This document shows positions 7,748 through 16,700 of a DNA stretch of 64,000 bases, in pieces (the first letter of the stretch is position 1; each line of letters opens with the position of its first letter). The DNA is taken from NCBI GenBank assembly GCA_000421085.1, contig ATWE01000001.1:777603-841602 (forward strand), written 5' to 3'. The notes under the pieces were generated by a model. The model searched no databases. It was given only the letters and a program-made list of their open reading frames with translations, and had not been told where the DNA came from. The DNA comes from Ensifer sp. USDA 6670. Its GTDB lineage: Bacteria; Pseudomonadota; Alphaproteobacteria; Rhizobiales; Rhizobiaceae. The position numbers were made by a program, and so were the translations under genes.

Positions 7748-9613
7748 ATGCTGCGCGCCATCGTCAAGATTTTCGAAAACTGGATTGACCCTTTCATGCC
7801 GCGCGAGCGGCTGCAACCGCCTCGATCGCTCTGGGGCTTTGCCTGGTTTTACGCGAGCCAGGCGAAAGGTCCGTTCCTCGCCATGGCCGTGCTCGGCGGT
7901 CTGGTGGCAATGCTGGAAGCGGGCCTGTTCTATTTCGTCGGCCGGCTTGTCGATGTGCTCGATACGATCCGGCCGGAGGACGGCTGGCACGGATTGATTT
8001 CGACCAACGGGCCGGAACTGCTCTTCATGCTGCTGACGGTCCTTGTGTTCCGCTTCCTTGCGGTGACGCTTGCCGCGCTCGTGGAGGAGCAGTCGATCAT
8101 CACCGGCTTCCTCAACCTGGTGCGCTGGCAATCCTATGTCCATGTCGCGCGGCAGTCGCTCGCTTTCTTTCAGAACGACTTTTCCGGGCGTATCGTCACC
8201 AAGGTCTGGACCGGCGCACAGGCGACGAGCGATCTGATCGTTTCGCTGTTGCAGGTGGTCTGGTTCATCGTCATCTACACGGCCTCGACCATGGCGCTGA
8301 TCGCCCAGTTGGACTGGCGGCTGGCGGCGATGGTCGCCTTCTGGATCATGATCTTCCTCGTGCTCGCCCGCTACTTCGTCCCGCGTGTACGCAAGCATGC
8401 CCGCGACACGGCGGAGATGGCGTCGATGCTGAACGGCCGCATGGTCGATGCCTATGCGAACATCCAGACGTTGAAGCTCTTCGGCAGTGACGAGGAGAAC
8501 GATCGTTACATTCGGGGGGGATTCCACCGTTTCCAGGGAGCAGTCATCCCTTTCACGCGTCTGCTGACGGGGGTGAGGGCATCGCTCGCGCTTTTGTCCG
8601 GCATGATGATCGCGGCGATCGCGGTCTACTCGGTTCACTTGTGGCTGGCGGGCGCGGTCAGTTCCGGCGCCGTCGCGTTCACCCTGGCGCTGGTCCTGCG
8701 CCTCAACATGCTGCTCGGGCGGATGATGTCGCAATTCAACGCGATCATGCGCAATATCGGCACGATCCAGAATTCAGCCGAGCTGGTATCGCAGCCGATC
8801 GGGCTGACCGACCGGCCGGGGGCACCGGAACTGCGGGTCAGCCGTCCGGAAATCCGCTTCGAACATGTGACGTTTCACTACGGCAGGGGCGGCGGGGTCA
8901 TCAACGACTTTTCCCTCACCATCCGCCCGGGCGAGAAAGTCGGCATCGTTGGCCGTTCGGGCGCCGGCAAGTCGACCCTCGTCAATCTGCTGTTGCGCTT
9001 CTACGATCTCGAAGGAGGGCGAATCCTCATCGACGAACAGGACATCGCCGCCGTCCGGCAGGAATCGCTACGCAGCCAGATCGGCATGGTCAGCCAGGAC
9101 ACGTCGCTTCTGCACCGATCCATCCGCGACAATATCCTCTTCGGGCGACCGGGGGCGGGCGAGGAGCAATTGGTCGAGGCGGCGCGCAGGGCGGAAGCCT
9201 ATGACTTCATCGTCGATCTGCAGGATCAGCGCGGCCGTAGAGGCTTCGATGCACATGTGGGCGAGCGCGGCGTCAAGCTTTCCGGCGGCCAGCGCCAGCG
9301 TGTCGCGATCGCCCGGGTCATGCTCAAGGATGCACCAATTCTCGTGCTGGACGAGGCGACTTCGGCGCTCGATTCTGAGGTGGAAGCGGCGATCCAGTCC
9401 AATCTGGAGCGGCTGATGCAGGGCAAGACTGTCCTGGCGATCGCGCATCGGCTATCGACGATCGCGGCGCTCGACCGGCTCGTCGTCATGGACCGGGGCC
9501 GTATCGTCGAGGACGGCACCCATGCCGAACTGATCGCCAATGGTGGTCTCTACGCCGATCTCTGGTCTCGCCAGTCGGGCGGTTTCATCGCGCGGGAAGA
9601 GGCCGCGGAATAG
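7748..9613 (+). CDS. ABC exporter half-transporter (fused TMD-NBD), second of tandem pair
   Basis: A 621-residue paralogue of the preceding exporter with the same order: short N-terminal tail (FENWIDPFMPRERLQPP), six membrane helices, then an ATPase with Walker A GRSGAGKST (~403), LSGGQRQRVAIAR (~510), Walker B LVLDEATSALDSE (~532) and AIAHRLSTI. Both proteins end in nearly the same phrase (YADLWSRQSGGFI), which indicates a tandem duplication. The start MLRAIVKIF was chosen because it aligns with the first paralogue's N-terminus; an in-frame ATG at 7691 adds 19 residues. Transcription probably continues from the first gene. Confidence 0.92.
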   Translation: MLRAIVKIFENWIDPFMPRERLQPPRSLWGFAWFYASQAKGPFLAMAVLGGLVAMLEAGLFYFVGRLVDVLDTIRPEDGWHGLISTNGPELLFMLLTVLVFRFLAVTLAALVEEQSIITGFLNLVRWQSYVHVARQSLAFFQNDFSGRIVTKVWTGAQATSDLIVSLLQVVWFIVIYTASTMALIAQLDWRLAAMVAFWIMIFLVLARYFVPRVRKHARDTAEMASMLNGRMVDAYANIQTLKLFGSDEENDRYIRGGFHRFQGAVIPFTRLLTGVRASLALLSGMMIAAIAVYSVHLWLAGAVSSGAVAFTLALVLRLNMLLGRMMSQFNAIMRNIGTIQNSAELVSQPIGLTDRPGAPELRVSRPEIRFEHVTFHYGRGGGVINDFSLTIRPGEKVGIVGRSGAGKSTLVNLLLRFYDLEGGRILIDEQDIAAVRQESLRSQIGMVSQDTSLLHRSIRDNILFGRPGAGEEQLVEAARRAEAYDFIVDLQDQRGRRGFDAHVGERGVKLSGGQRQRVAIARVMLKDAPILVLDEATSALDSEVEAAIQSNLERLMQGKTVLAIAHRLSTIAALDRLVVMDRGRIVEDGTHAELIANGGLYADLWSRQSGGFIAREEAAE

Positions 9614-9927
9614 GGCGCTCCGCGGCGCGGCTATAACGCGTCAAGTCCTTGTGCCAATTGGTCGCGCCTTTCCCCGCGACAATCTGCCCGCGGCCCCTTG
9701 TCAAGGCTGGACATAATCTGCGATCAGGCATAGAACGCGCCGGATTGATGGGGAATCTGCGTGCAGAATTTTTCCCGGATTCTGACATCCGATCCGTGGC
9801 TTGCCTCAAGGGACCGGATGGGGTGACAGCGTTTGACGGGGCGTGGTTCCAGGCTCGGGACGGGGCAGGAAGCGCGCCGGGGGCGGATGCGGTTTCCGCA
9901 ACATTTGCGTGAGAGGATGTTTTAGCC
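9614..9927. other. Intergenic region upstream of petABC
   Basis: This 314-bp region separates the ABC exporters from petA and presumably carries the petABC promoter. I could not identify a convincing -35/-10 pair. An 87-codon ORF at 9649-9912 has no ribosome-binding site and no protein-like pattern, and I regard it as chance. Confidence 0.4.
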
Positions 9928-10506
9928 GTGAGCGAACACGAGACTTCAAGCGAGACCATGGGCGAGCCCACTCGCCGCGATTTCCTATACCTGGCTACCG
10001 GTATGGCCGGCGTCGTCGGCGCCGGTGCGGCGGCATGGCCGTTCATCGACCAAATGCGTCCGGACGCATCGACGCTGGCGCTCGCTTCGATCGAAGTCGA
10101 CGTTTCGAGCTTGCAGCCGGGCATGTCGCTGACGGCGAAGTGGCGCGGCAGGCCGGTCTTCATCCGCAACCGCACCGATAAGGAAGTGGAAGAGGCCAAG
10201 GCCGTCGCACTCGCAGAATTGAAGGACCCGGTGGCGCGCAACGCCAACCTTCCGGCCGATGCCGAGGCAAACGATCTCGATCGTTCCGCCGGCGAAGGCA
10301 AGGAAAACTGGATCATCATGGTGGGTGTCTGCACCCATCTCGGTTGCGTTCCGCTCGGTCAGGCGGGCGACTTCGGCGGCTGGTTCTGTCCCTGCCACGG
10401 CTCGCACTACGACACGGCCGGCCGTATCCGCAAAGGCCCGGCACCGGAAAACCTCGCCGTGCCGACCTTCTCGTTCGTTTCCGACACAGTCATCAAGATC
10501 GGTTGA
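9928..10506 (+). CDS. petA: Ubiquinol-cytochrome c reductase, Rieske iron-sulfur subunit
   Basis: The Rieske subunit of the cytochrome bc1 complex takes one electron from ubiquinol and passes it to cytochrome c1. The 192-residue product has a twin-arginine-type N-terminus ([20 protein letters not shown]) that also serves as its membrane anchor. The two cluster-binding boxes are CTHLGC (from ~135) and CPCHGSHYD (from ~155). The start is a GTG (gtgagcgaacac), giving the standard N-terminus MSEHETSS. It is first in petABC, with 14 bp to petB. Confidence 0.98.
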   Translation: MSEHETSSETMGEPTRRDFLYLATGMAGVVGAGAAAWPFIDQMRPDASTLALASIEVDVSSLQPGMSLTAKWRGRPVFIRNRTDKEVEEAKAVALAELKDPVARNANLPADAEANDLDRSAGEGKENWIIMVGVCTHLGCVPLGQAGDFGGWFCPCHGSHYDTAGRIRKGPAPENLAVPTFSFVSDTVIKIG

Positions 10507-10520
10507 GGGGACTACTGATA

Positions 10521-11801
10521 ATGAGTGCTGATCATTCAACCTACACGCCAACGACGGGCATCGAGAAGTGGGTTGACTCCCGTCTTCCGCTGCCCCGGCT
10601 CGTTCACGACTCGTTCGTCTCCTATCCGGTTCCGCGCAACCTGAACTATGCTTACACCTTTGGTGCTATGCTTTCGGTGATGCTGATCGTGCAGATCCTG
10701 ACCGGCATCGTCCTGGCCATGCACTATGCCGCAGAAACGAGCGTCGCCTTCAACTCGGTCGAAAAGATCATGCGCGACGTCAATCACGGTTGGCTGCTGC
10801 GTTACCTGCACGCCAACGGCGCGTCGTTCTTCTTCATCGCGGTCTACCTGCATATCGCCCGCGGCCTCTATTACGGCTCCTACAAGGCGCCGCGAGAGAT
10901 CCTCTGGATCCTCGGCGTGGTCATCTATCTCCTGATGATGGCGACCGGCTTCATGGGCTACGTGCTGCCCTGGGGGCAGATGTCCTTCTGGGGTGCAACC
11001 GTCATCACCGGCTTCTTCTCGGCCTTCCCGCTGGTGGGCGAGTGGATCCAGCAGTTCCTGCTCGGCGGCTTCGCCGTCGACCAGCCGACGCTGAACCGCT
11101 TTTTCTCGCTGCACTACCTTCTGCCCTTCATGATCGCCGGCGTCGTCGTCCTGCACATCTGGGCGCTGCATGTTACCGGCCAGACCAACCCGACTGGGGT
11201 GGAGGTCAAGTCCAAGTCCGACACCGTGCCCTTCACGCCCTATGCGACGCTGAAGGATGCGCTCGGCGTATCGGTCTTCCTGATCGTCTATGCCTGGTTC
11301 GTCTTCTACATGCCGAACTTCCTCGGACACCCGGACAACTATATCCCGGCGGACGCGCTGAAGACACCTGCTCATATCGTTCCGGAATGGTACTACCTGC
11401 CGTTCTACGCGATGCTGCGCGCAATCACCTTCAACGTCGGCCCGATCGACTCCAAGCTCGGCGGCGTTCTGGTGATGTTCGGCTCGATCCTCATCCTGTT
11501 CTTCCTGCCCTGGCTCGACACGTCGAAGGTCCGGTCGGCCGTCTACCGCCCGTGGTACAAGCTGTTCTTCTGGATCTTCGTTGCTGACTGCATCCTGCTT
11601 GGCTGGCTGGGTTCGCGCCCGGCGGAAGGCCTCTATGTCGTGATGTCGCAGCTCGGCACGTTGTATTACTTCGCCTTCTTCCTCGTCATCATGCCGATCC
11701 TCGGTCTGATCGAGACGCCGAAGCGCATTCCGAACTCCATCACCGAAGCCGTGCTGGAAAAACAGAATGCCAAGGCGCAGTTGAAGCCCGCAGGCGCCTG
11801 A
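10521..11801 (+). CDS. petB: Cytochrome b of the bc1 complex
   Basis: A 426-residue integral membrane protein carrying the two b hemes and the quinol oxidation and reduction sites. Recognisable family segments include [39 protein letters not shown] (first heme-ligand helix), [40 protein letters not shown] (second ligand helix) and the Qo-site [15 protein letters not shown]. Length and helix count fit a full-length alphaproteobacterial cytochrome b. It lies between petA and petC, with a 32-bp gap to petC. Confidence 0.98.
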   Translation: MSADHSTYTPTTGIEKWVDSRLPLPRLVHDSFVSYPVPRNLNYAYTFGAMLSVMLIVQILTGIVLAMHYAAETSVAFNSVEKIMRDVNHGWLLRYLHANGASFFFIAVYLHIARGLYYGSYKAPREILWILGVVIYLLMMATGFMGYVLPWGQMSFWGATVITGFFSAFPLVGEWIQQFLLGGFAVDQPTLNRFFSLHYLLPFMIAGVVVLHIWALHVTGQTNPTGVEVKSKSDTVPFTPYATLKDALGVSVFLIVYAWFVFYMPNFLGHPDNYIPADALKTPAHIVPEWYYLPFYAMLRAITFNVGPIDSKLGGVLVMFGSILILFFLPWLDTSKVRSAVYRPWYKLFFWIFVADCILLGWLGSRPAEGLYVVMSQLGTLYYFAFFLVIMPILGLIETPKRIPNSITEAVLEKQNAKAQLKPAGA

Positions 11802-11833
11802 CCGGAACAGCGATCGATAAGGAATCCACAACA

Positions 11834-12703
11834 ATGAAAAAGCTTGTTACAGGCATTCTGTCACTCGCTGTCGTCGCCGGTCTCGGGTTTGGAGCGGCTA
11901 TCGCGCAGGACGAAGCAGGCGGCGAGGAGCACGGCGGGGGTACGCCCCACTACCCGATCCACAAGCCGGAACAGCAGGACTGGACCTTTGCCGGTCTGTT
12001 TGGTCACTACGACAAGGGGCAGCTGCAGCGTGGCCTGAAGGTCTACACCGAGGTCTGTTCGGCCTGCCACTCGATGGAGCTCGTCTCCTTCCGCACGCTC
12101 GAGGACCTCGGTTACTCCGAAGCGCAGGTGAAGGCCTTCGCAGCGAATTACGAAGTCCAGGACGGTCCGAACGCGGATGGCGAGATGTTCACGCGCAAAG
12201 CCGTTCCGTCCGACCACTTCCCGTCACCCTTCCCGAACAGGGAAGCGGCGGCTGCATCGAACAATGGCGCGGCACCGCCGGACTTCTCGCTTATCGCGAA
12301 GGCGCGCGGCATCGAACGCGGATTCCCGCAATTCGTCTTCGACATGTTCTGGCCCTACCAGGAAGGCGGTCCCGACTACATCCATGCGCTTCTGACCGGC
12401 TACCAGGATCCGCCGGCGGGCACGGAAGTGGCCGAAGGCACGCATTACAACCCGTATTTCGCCAGCGCCGCAGCACTGGCGATGGCACCGCCGATCTCCG
12501 ACGACCAGGTCACCTATGACGACGGCGCCCCGCAGACCGTCGACCAATACGCCAAGGACGTCTCGGCTTTCCTGATGTGGGCCGCCGAGCCGCATCTGGA
12601 AGATCGCAAGCGCACCGGCTTCATGGTCATGGTGTTCCTGCTCATCTTCACGGGCCTCATCTACCTGACGAAGAAGTCGGTCTACGCGAACAAGGAACAT
12701 TGA
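11834..12703 (+). CDS. petC: Cytochrome c1
   Basis: The cytochrome c1 subunit passes electrons from the Rieske protein to cytochrome c or a terminal oxidase. The 289-residue precursor has a cleavable signal peptide (LVTGILSLAVVAGLGFGAAIAQ), a single heme c site CSACH at residues 75-79, and the likely axial Met in the AAALAMAPPI segment. A C-terminal anchor (GFMVMVFLLIFTGLIYL) is followed by a basic tail. It is the last gene of petABC; a strong hairpin with a T-tract begins about 38 bp after the stop. Confidence 0.98.
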   Translation: MKKLVTGILSLAVVAGLGFGAAIAQDEAGGEEHGGGTPHYPIHKPEQQDWTFAGLFGHYDKGQLQRGLKVYTEVCSACHSMELVSFRTLEDLGYSEAQVKAFAANYEVQDGPNADGEMFTRKAVPSDHFPSPFPNREAAAASNNGAAPPDFSLIAKARGIERGFPQFVFDMFWPYQEGGPDYIHALLTGYQDPPAGTEVAEGTHYNPYFASAAALAMAPPISDDQVTYDDGAPQTVDQYAKDVSAFLMWAAEPHLEDRKRTGFMVMVFLLIFTGLIYLTKKSVYANKEH

Positions 12704-12741
12704 TCCGGTTTGCTTGCTGGTCAGCAGACCTGATTGACAGG

Positions 12742-12770
12742 AAGCCTCGGTGTTTTACCGGGGCTTTTTT
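12742..12770 (+). terminator. Rho-independent terminator of petABC
   Basis: The stem AAGCCTCGG/CCGGGGCTT, with loop TGTTTTA, is followed by a run of T. It lies about 40 bp after petC. Confidence 0.85.
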
Positions 12771-12855
12771 GTTGCGTGGATGCAGATCGCGAGCAGTGCG
12801 TTCGCGGCCCCTCATCCGCCTGCCGCCGCTAAACGGTTTGACATTCGCATGCCCA

Positions 12856-13612
12856 AAACGATGCCACGGCAGAACGCAGAAGTGAAAGCGAGGGCCCGCC
12901 GCAGGTATTCTCCCCCCTTGTGGGGGAGATGGCCGGCAGGCCAGAAGGGGTCTGCTCTCCCGCTCCCCATCAGGACTACAGGACGCAGTCGTAATGACCG
13001 CATCTTCGGAATGCCGCAGGGTATGCGCGCGGCAAATTCGTCTTCGGCGGCACGCAGAGTTTTGCGTTCAACCCCCTCTGGCCTGCCGGCCATCTCCCCC
13101 ACAAGGGGGGAGACAACAAGCAGCTTGACCTTCACCTATCCCAAACGATGCCATGGGCGGAACGCAGAAGTGAAAGCGAGGGCCCGCCGCAGGTATTCTC
13201 CCCGCTTGTGGGGGAGATGGCCGGCAGGCCAGAGGGGGTCTGCTCTCCCGCTCGCCCATCAGGACTACAGGACGCAGTCGTATGACCGCATCTTCAGAAT
13301 GCTGCAGGGTATCCTCGCGGCAAATTCGATTTCGGCGGCATGCAGGGTTTTGCGTTCAACCCCCTCTGGCCTGCCGGCCATCTCCCCCACAAGGGGGGAG
13401 ACGACAAGCAGCTTGACCTTCACCTATCCCAAACGATGCCACGGGCGGAACGCAGGAGTGAATGCGAGGGCCGGCCGCAGGTATTCTCCCCCCTTGTGGG
13501 GGAGATGGCCGGCAGGCCAGAGGGGGTCTGCTCTCCCGCTCGCCCATCAGGACTACAGGACGCAGTCCTATGACCGCATCTTCAGAATGCCGCAGGGTAT
13601 CCTCGCGGCAAA
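12856..13612. repeat. Tandem array, ~2.6 copies of a ~287-bp palindromic element
   Basis: The block starting AAACGATGCCA recurs at 12856, 13143 and 13431, periods of 287 and 288 bp, with high identity between copies. The third copy stops near 13612. Each full unit contains an inverted pair: GGGGGAGATGGCCGGCAGG on one arm (12910-12950 in unit 1) and its complement CCTGCCGGCCATCTCCCCC on the other (13073-13112). This resembles the rhizobial intergenic palindromic repeats that spread like non-autonomous elements. The ORFs in it run through repeats in several frames and look non-coding. It fills most of the 1-kb gap between petC and the giant gene. Confidence 0.88.
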
Positions 13613-13701
13613 GCTAGCCGGTTTCTCTCCGTGGCAACGGTTCCAGAGGAGCAGGATGGGGGCGGGAACTGAACCCACCTGACTTAAGCACCCGAATGCA
13701 A

Positions 13702-13729
13702 AACGGCCCCGTCTTGCGACGAGGCCGTT
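13702..13729 (-). terminator. Terminator of the giant coiled-coil gene
   Basis: On the minus strand, AACGGCCTCGTC-GCAA-GACGGGGCCGTT forms a 12-bp stem, 25 bp beyond the stop codon at 13755. Only a short T-run follows. Confidence 0.7.
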
Positions 13730-13754
13730 CCCGAGAGACCGATTGCTGCCCGTG

Positions 13755-16700
13755 TCAGCTGAAGCGCCCTGCCGCGTGGGCAAGCATGGTGTAGACCTTG
13801 CCCGTGTCGGACGTCAGGTAGGTCTGCGTGATGCGCTTGTCCGGATCGTTGCGCGCCACATCGGCGAGCAGTTTCTCGAAATCGGCGATATAGCGGTCGA
13901 CGGCGGTGCGGAACTCCGGCTCGCGATCGTATTTGCGCTTGATCTCGTCGAAGGTCTGCTGCCCCTTCAGGGTGTAGAGGCGGCGGGTGAAGACGTCCCG
14001 TTCGCCGCGCTGATAGCGCCGCCAAAGCTCGACGGAGGCGTCGTGATCGATCGCACGCGCAATGTCCACCGAGAGCGAATTCAGCGACTCGACGACATGG
14101 CGAGGGTTGCGGCTGTCGCCGGCTTTTGCGACCGGCTGACTTTCCGCCGGCCGCGGCCGTGCTGCGGCGGGCTCTTCCTCGCGGGAAGCCGCGCGCAGGA
14201 GATCGCGCATCCAGCCGCCGCCTTCTTCGGCGCGTTCCTCCGTTGCCGGCGGCCGGGCAGGCTGCAGGGGACGGGTTGCCTGCTCTATGCCCAGGCTTCC
14301 GCGCAGAGCGGCATTTGGAGCCAGCTGAGGTGCTGCGGCAGGCTGCGGCGTGACGGCTTGCGGTGCGGCGGCTTGTGGGGCGACGACGCGGGCGGCCGGG
14401 GCAGCGGGGGCTTCCTGCTGGCGAACCGGCTGGGCGACTTCGAGCTGCGAGGAAGACTTGCCGATGATCTCGGACAATTCCTGCAGCGCCTTGATCTGCT
14501 CGCCGACGGCGCGCCGCATCAGCGCGGCATTTTCCTTGGCCTCTTCCGGAAGGTCGAAAGCACCGCGCTTCAATTCTTCGCGGGTCATGTCGAGTTCCTT
14601 GCGGATTTCGCCGGCGGAACGACGGATATCGTCGGTTGCGCCGTTGAAACGGCCGATCGCATCTTCGATCGCCTGGCGGACGGCTTCGCGCAGCTGTGCC
14701 GCGACGCCATCGGACTTCTTGCCGCTCTCCGCCAGCATCCGCTCGACGTCGGAGACCGAGGCACCGATAGTGCCGCGCAGCCGCGACGCCGCGTCCTTGG
14801 CACGCTCTTCCACGCTGGCGAACGCTCCTTCGAGCGCCTGGCCGGCTTCTTCGCCGGTCTTTGCCATGACTTGACGCAGCGCCTCGGAAGCGCTGAGTGC
14901 ACGCCCTTCCACCTGCGAAAGCGTCTTGTTTGCGTCGGCGAAAGACGTCTCGACGCCGGAGCGCAGCCTGTCGGCGATCTGGCGTGAGCGTTCTTCGGCC
15001 TGCGAGAAGACTCCTTCGACCGAAGCGGCAGCTTCATCGCTCGCCTTCACAAGCGTATCGCGCAGGGCTTCCGCAGCCTCGGTTGCCCGCTGTTCGGTGT
15101 TCGACAGCAGTCGGCCCACATCGGAGAAGGAGGATTGGATGCCACTGCGCAGATTGCCGGCAACCTGGCCGGAGCGTTCCTCGGCGCGCTGGAAGGCTCC
15201 GTCGACGAAGCCCTCGAGCGCGCGCATGGTCCGCTCGATCTCCTCCGAACGCTGGACGAGGCCGACCGACAGCGTCCGAAGCGCGTCCTGGCGCTCTTCG
15301 AGCGTGCTGACCAGGTTCGACTGGGCGGCGGCGAGGAGGTCGGAAGCCTGTCCGAGAACCTTCGAATGGTCTTCGAAGCGGCCGACGATGCCGCCGATCT
15401 GTGACAATGTCGAGGAGGAAATGTCCGACAGCTTGTCGACTTTGCCTTCGATCAGGCGGGTCGAGGTGGAGAGCATGTCGGAAGCTTGCCGCGCCGTCTC
15501 CGAGACCTTTGCGGCGGTCGCCTCAAGCCGCTGGTCCATATCTCCGAGATTGCCGCTCGCCTGGTCGATGACCGTGGCGATCGCCGAATTGCTTGAGGCA
15601 AGCTGGTCGATCAGCCCCATCGCCGTCGACTGCAGCCGGTTCTCGACCATCTTCATCGCCTTGGCGGTCTCTTCCGCACGCAACGAGATGGCGTCGAGGG
15701 TCTCGCCGGTCCGCTCGGTGATGGCGTTGACGAGCGCGGCGTTTTCGGCTCGCAGGCGGTCGGCGCTTTCCTGGGTGAGGGAAGCGATGCGCTCGGCGGC
15801 CTCCTTACCGGTGGCGGCATATTGTTCGATGACCGGGCGAGCCTGTTCGTCGAGAAGACGCGACAGTTCCATAGAGCGCCCGGCGAGCATCGAGTTGAGT
15901 TCGCGGGTGCTCTCGTCGAGCGTGCTGCGGATGGACTGGCCGCGCGCATCGAGCGCTTTCTCCGCCTCGGTCAGGCTCTGCTGAATGCTCTTGGCATGGG
16001 TCGCGATCTGGCTGTTGGTCGATGCCAGGCGGGCGGTCGCCGTGTCCGCGGCTTCCGCGACCGAGCGGGCGAGATCGGCGTGGCGGGCGGCCGTGGCCGA
16101 TGCGGTCTGCTCGATTGACGATGCAAATTCGGCGTTGCTCGCCGCGAGCGCGCCCGCAAAGTCGGCGCTCGCCTTGGACAGGAGCCCGGCCGACCGGGCG
16201 GCTTCGGCGTCGATCTCCTGGGTGGCGTCGCTGACGGCACCACGCAGGCTGGTTACGAGCGCGGCAGCTTTCCCCTCGATCGTGCGGTTTACGTTGTCGA
16301 GGCCTATATTGAGGGCCCGATCCATCGTGCCCAGCCGCTCCTCGATCCGGCCCGTGCCGGCTTCGATGGCAGTCGATATGCGCGTTGCCGCAGCCTCGCT
16401 GATCCGGTCGATCTCGCCTGCGCGCTCACCGAGACTGTCGGCTATCCGCTGCCCGGCATTGTCGACGATGGCATTGACGCTGCCGACGCTGTCGCGGATG
16501 CGCTCTTCCAGGGAGCCGAGGCTCGTTTCGATGCGGGCGCCGGTATCACCGAGAATGGCGTCGACGTCACCGACGCTGCCGCGGATGCGCTCTTCCAGGG
16601 AGCCGAGGCTCGTTTCGATGCGGGAGCCGGTTTCGCCGAGAATGGCGTCGACGTCGCCAACGCTGCCGCGGATGCGTTCTTCGAGCGAACCGAGGCTTGT

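Noticed and set aside
12900..13612. CRISPR array
   Set aside because: The repeat unit is ~287 bp with internal inverted arms and no short constant repeats with variable spacers, and no cas genes are present.
12750..13682. 310-residue ORF through the tandem repeat
   Set aside because: It consists of three translated copies of the palindromic repeat in one frame, with no ribosome-binding site; open frames exist in several other phases.
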